DNA of 64,000 bases from Pseudomonas sp. WJP1 (GTDB lineage Bacteria > Pseudomonadota > Gammaproteobacteria > Pseudomonadales > Pseudomonadaceae). The notes beneath the pieces are model-generated. The model was not told the DNA's origin. It saw only the letters and a list, made by a program, of their open reading frames with translations, and searched no databases. Numbering within the stretch: the stretch's first letter is position 1; every line of letters starts with the position of its first letter. Location of the stretch: NCBI RefSeq assembly GCF_028471945.1, contig NZ_CP110128.1:1538501-1602500 (forward strand), in the 5' to 3' direction. The position numbers were made by a program, and so were the translations under genes. This document shows positions 62,515 through 64,000 of the stretch, in pieces.

Positions 62515-62603
62515 TGTGGGAGCGGGCTTGCTCGCGAAAGCGGTGGGTCAGTCACTGAAGAAGTGCCTGGCCTGACGCCTTCGCGAGCAAGCCCGCTCCC
62601 ACA
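62515..62603. repeat. REP pair with a T-tract, possible terminator of the MFS-amidohydrolase-PdxA operon
   Basis: Exact 24-base arms at 62515-62538 and 62580-62603 (core GGGAGCGGGCTTGCTCGCGA). Eight T residues follow the second arm, so it may end transcription as well. Confidence 0.85.
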
Positions 62604-62656
62604 TTTTTTTTGCGTGAAGCCTGATAACTCGATCTACCGGATAACTGCTTTTTCCT

Positions 62657-62671
62657 ATCACCCCAGGTTAT
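62657..62671 (+). promoter_or_regulatory. 15-bp cluster motif, copy 3
   Basis: Reads ATCACCCCAGGTTAT, 13 of 15 identical to copy 1, on the plus strand, 145 bases upstream of the enolase-superfamily start codon. Confidence 0.55.
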
Positions 62672-62815
62672 CGCCGGATACGCATAAGTGATTATCCGCA
62701 GCTCCCGAGGGCTGGCTAAAGTCGCTCCATCGAATGCCTGGTACCGGTCACCCGAGCGGCTCCACGCAGCGACACAACAATGACAAGAAGCCGGCAGCGC
62801 AAGGAAACTGTATTC

Positions 62816-63991
62816 ATGAAAATCAAAGCGATCCGTACCCGCGTTTTCGAGTGGAAAGGCAAAGTCGTCCCACCTCAGGCGCACTTTTGCACCAACGCCA
62901 GCGACATCCTGTTCGAGCGCGGCGACGCCATGGGCTCGTTCCGTTTCCACGGCTGGCTGGTGGTGGAAGTCGAGACCGACAACGGCCTCATCGGCATCGG
63001 CAACTGCGCCCTGGCGCCGCGGGTGGCCAAGGAAATCATCGACACTTACCTCGCACCCATCGCGATTGGCGAAGACCCGTTCGACAACGAATACATCTGG
63101 CAGAAAATGTACCGTCAGAGCCACGCCTGGGGGCGCAAAGGCATCGGCATGGCGGCCATCTCGGCAATCGACATCGCCATCTGGGACATCATGGGAAAGG
63201 CGGTCAACAAGCCGGTGTTCAAGCTGCTCGGTGGCCGTACCAAGGAAAAGATCTGGACCTACGCCTCCAAGCTCTACGCCAACGACAACCTCGACCTGTT
63301 CCTCGAAGAAGCCCAGGGCTATCTGAACCAGGGTTTCACCGCGCTGAAAATGCGCTTCGGCTACGGTCCCAAAGACGGCCCGGCAGGCATGCGCAAGAAC
63401 ATCGAACAAGTGCGCGCCTTGCGTAACCTGGCCGGCCCCGACGTCGACATCATGCTCGAATGCTACATGGGCTGGACCCTCGAATATGCCCGGCGCATGT
63501 TGCCCAAGCTGGCCGAGTTCGAGCCGCGCTGGCTGGAGGAGCCGGTGATCGCCGACGACATCGAGGGTTACATCGAGCTGAAAAAAATGGGGATCATGCC
63601 GATCTCCGGCGGCGAGCACGAGTTCACCTCCTACGGCTTCAAGGACCTGCTCGAACGTCGTGCCGTCGACGTGATCCAGTACGACACCAACCGCGTCGGC
63701 GGCATCACCGCCGCGCGCAAGATCAACGCCATGGCCGAGGCCTGGTCAGTGCCGGTCATCCCGCACGCCGGGCAGATGCACAACTACCACCTGACCATGT
63801 CCACCACCGCCTCGCCGATGGCCGAGTTCTTCCCGGTGTTCGACGTCGAAGTCGGCAACGAACTCTTCTACTACGTGTTCAAGGGCGAGCCGCAACCGGT
63901 CAACGGCTACATCCAGCTCGACGACAACAAACCGGGCCTGGGCCTGGAAATCTCCGATGAGTACCTGAGCGACTTCAACATCATCGAGTGA
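62816..63991 (+). CDS. Enolase-superfamily sugar-acid dehydratase, L-rhamnonate-dehydratase-like
   Basis: The 391-residue protein has the capping domain (about 1-130) and barrel. Likely metal ligands are in [17 protein letters not shown] and ISGGEHEF; the His-Asp dyad of the rhamnonate dehydratase branch is in [12 protein letters not shown] and [11 protein letters not shown]. Where E. coli RhmD has Asp as first ligand (MLDCWM) this has Glu. It removes water from a sugar acid to give a 2-keto-3-deoxy acid; substrate open. ATG 62816 starts [13 protein letters not shown]. Only nine bases follow before the window ends. Confidence 0.85.
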   Translation: MKIKAIRTRVFEWKGKVVPPQAHFCTNASDILFERGDAMGSFRFHGWLVVEVETDNGLIGIGNCALAPRVAKEIIDTYLAPIAIGEDPFDNEYIWQKMYRQSHAWGRKGIGMAAISAIDIAIWDIMGKAVNKPVFKLLGGRTKEKIWTYASKLYANDNLDLFLEEAQGYLNQGFTALKMRFGYGPKDGPAGMRKNIEQVRALRNLAGPDVDIMLECYMGWTLEYARRMLPKLAEFEPRWLEEPVIADDIEGYIELKKMGIMPISGGEHEFTSYGFKDLLERRAVDVIQYDTNRVGGITAARKINAMAEAWSVPVIPHAGQMHNYHLTMSTTASPMAEFFPVFDVEVGNELFYYVFKGEPQPVNGYIQLDDNKPGLGLEISDEYLSDFNIIE

Positions 63992-64000
63992 CCCTGTGGT

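Larger units (their letters stand above)
62498..62815. promoter_or_regulatory. 318-bp gap before the enolase-superfamily gene
   Basis: Contains the REP pair (62515-62603), the third copy of the 15-bp cluster motif (62657-62671) and AACAATGACAAGAAG at 62776-62790, a near match to AAnAAnAA. No gene is seen. The enolase gene therefore probably has its own promoter under the same regulator. Confidence 0.65.

Noticed and set aside
1..64000. CRISPR array, prophage, insertion sequence or integrative element
   Set aside because: No regularly spaced repeats, no transposase or integrase, no att-like duplication flanking the tRNA-Ser gene, and composition is even throughout.

Overview
The window reads as a chromosomal segment of a Pseudomonas of the P. 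fluorescens group. The basis is the algU-mucA-mucB-mucD stress operon, the bepA-tusA-perM-bcp-gcvR-dapA-bamC-purC housekeeping block in the gene order I recall from P. aeruginosa, TctDE-linked tricarboxylate transport, high GC with strong GC-ending codon bias, and about a dozen short REP-type palindrome pairs (cores such as GCGAGCAGGCTC) at 3' ends of genes. I see no phage, insertion sequence, integron or CRISPR array. The window begins inside an acyl-CoA hydrolase gene and ends just after an enolase-superfamily gene.

Layout. 1-7.8 kb: ung, then a tripartite tricarboxylate transporter operon (tctC-tctB-tctA plus an AbrB-family membrane gene) divergent from the tctD-tctE two-component pair. 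7.9-12.1 kb: HDOD protein, ygfZ, sdhE-ygfX and nadB. 12.1-16.4 kb: algU-mucA-mucB-mucD with two candidate AlgU-type promoters and no mucC. 16.5-24.6 kb: bepA, tusA, perM, bcp, gcvR, dapA, bamC, an MBL-fold hydrolase, purC and tRNA-Ser(CGA). 24.7-29.2 kb: I78-type inhibitor, LysR regulator with hpaF, eptA (lipid A phosphoethanolamine transferase) and a methyltransferase. 29.3-41.9 kb: rnd-ycgL, a D-2-hydroxyacid dehydrogenase, nitroreductase, ycgN, a metalloprotease-like protein without zinc histidines, an RNA methyltransferase, yajD, a spermidine-synthase-like protein, ptrB and small membrane genes. 42.0-46.8 kb: LysR regulator divergent from an MFS permease and pxpABC (5-oxoprolinase). 47-51 kb: VWA/MoxR pair, a DUF4160/DUF2442-HTH pair behind a perfect palindrome, and a DUF748 protein. 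51-54.6 kb: cysK, lpxO, a possible orphan small transcription unit, and an EamA permease. 54.7-64 kb: a catabolic cluster with a LysR regulator, a second TctABC-type transporter, an ACS-type MFS permease, an amidohydrolase, a PdxA-family dehydrogenase and a rhamnonate-dehydratase-like enolase-superfamily enzyme.

How the parts work together. Three carbon-acquisition modules (tct, pxp and the 54.7-64 kb cluster) share one architecture: a regulator, divergent transport genes, and A-rich AAnAAnAA tracts at or near ribosome-binding sites that resemble Hfq/Crc catabolite-repression sites. The last cluster looks like uptake and breakdown of a sugar acid or its lactone. A 15-bp motif, AT(A/C)ACCC(C/G)A(G/A)G(C/T)TAT when the three copies are merged, occurs twice in its divergent promoter region and once upstream of the terminal enolase gene, and is the best candidate operator for its LysR protein. 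Envelope maintenance is the second theme: AlgU/MucABD, BepA, BamC, EptA and LpxO.

Limits: families were recognised by eye from motifs. Comparisons with other Pseudomonas genomes are from memory, not from a search.
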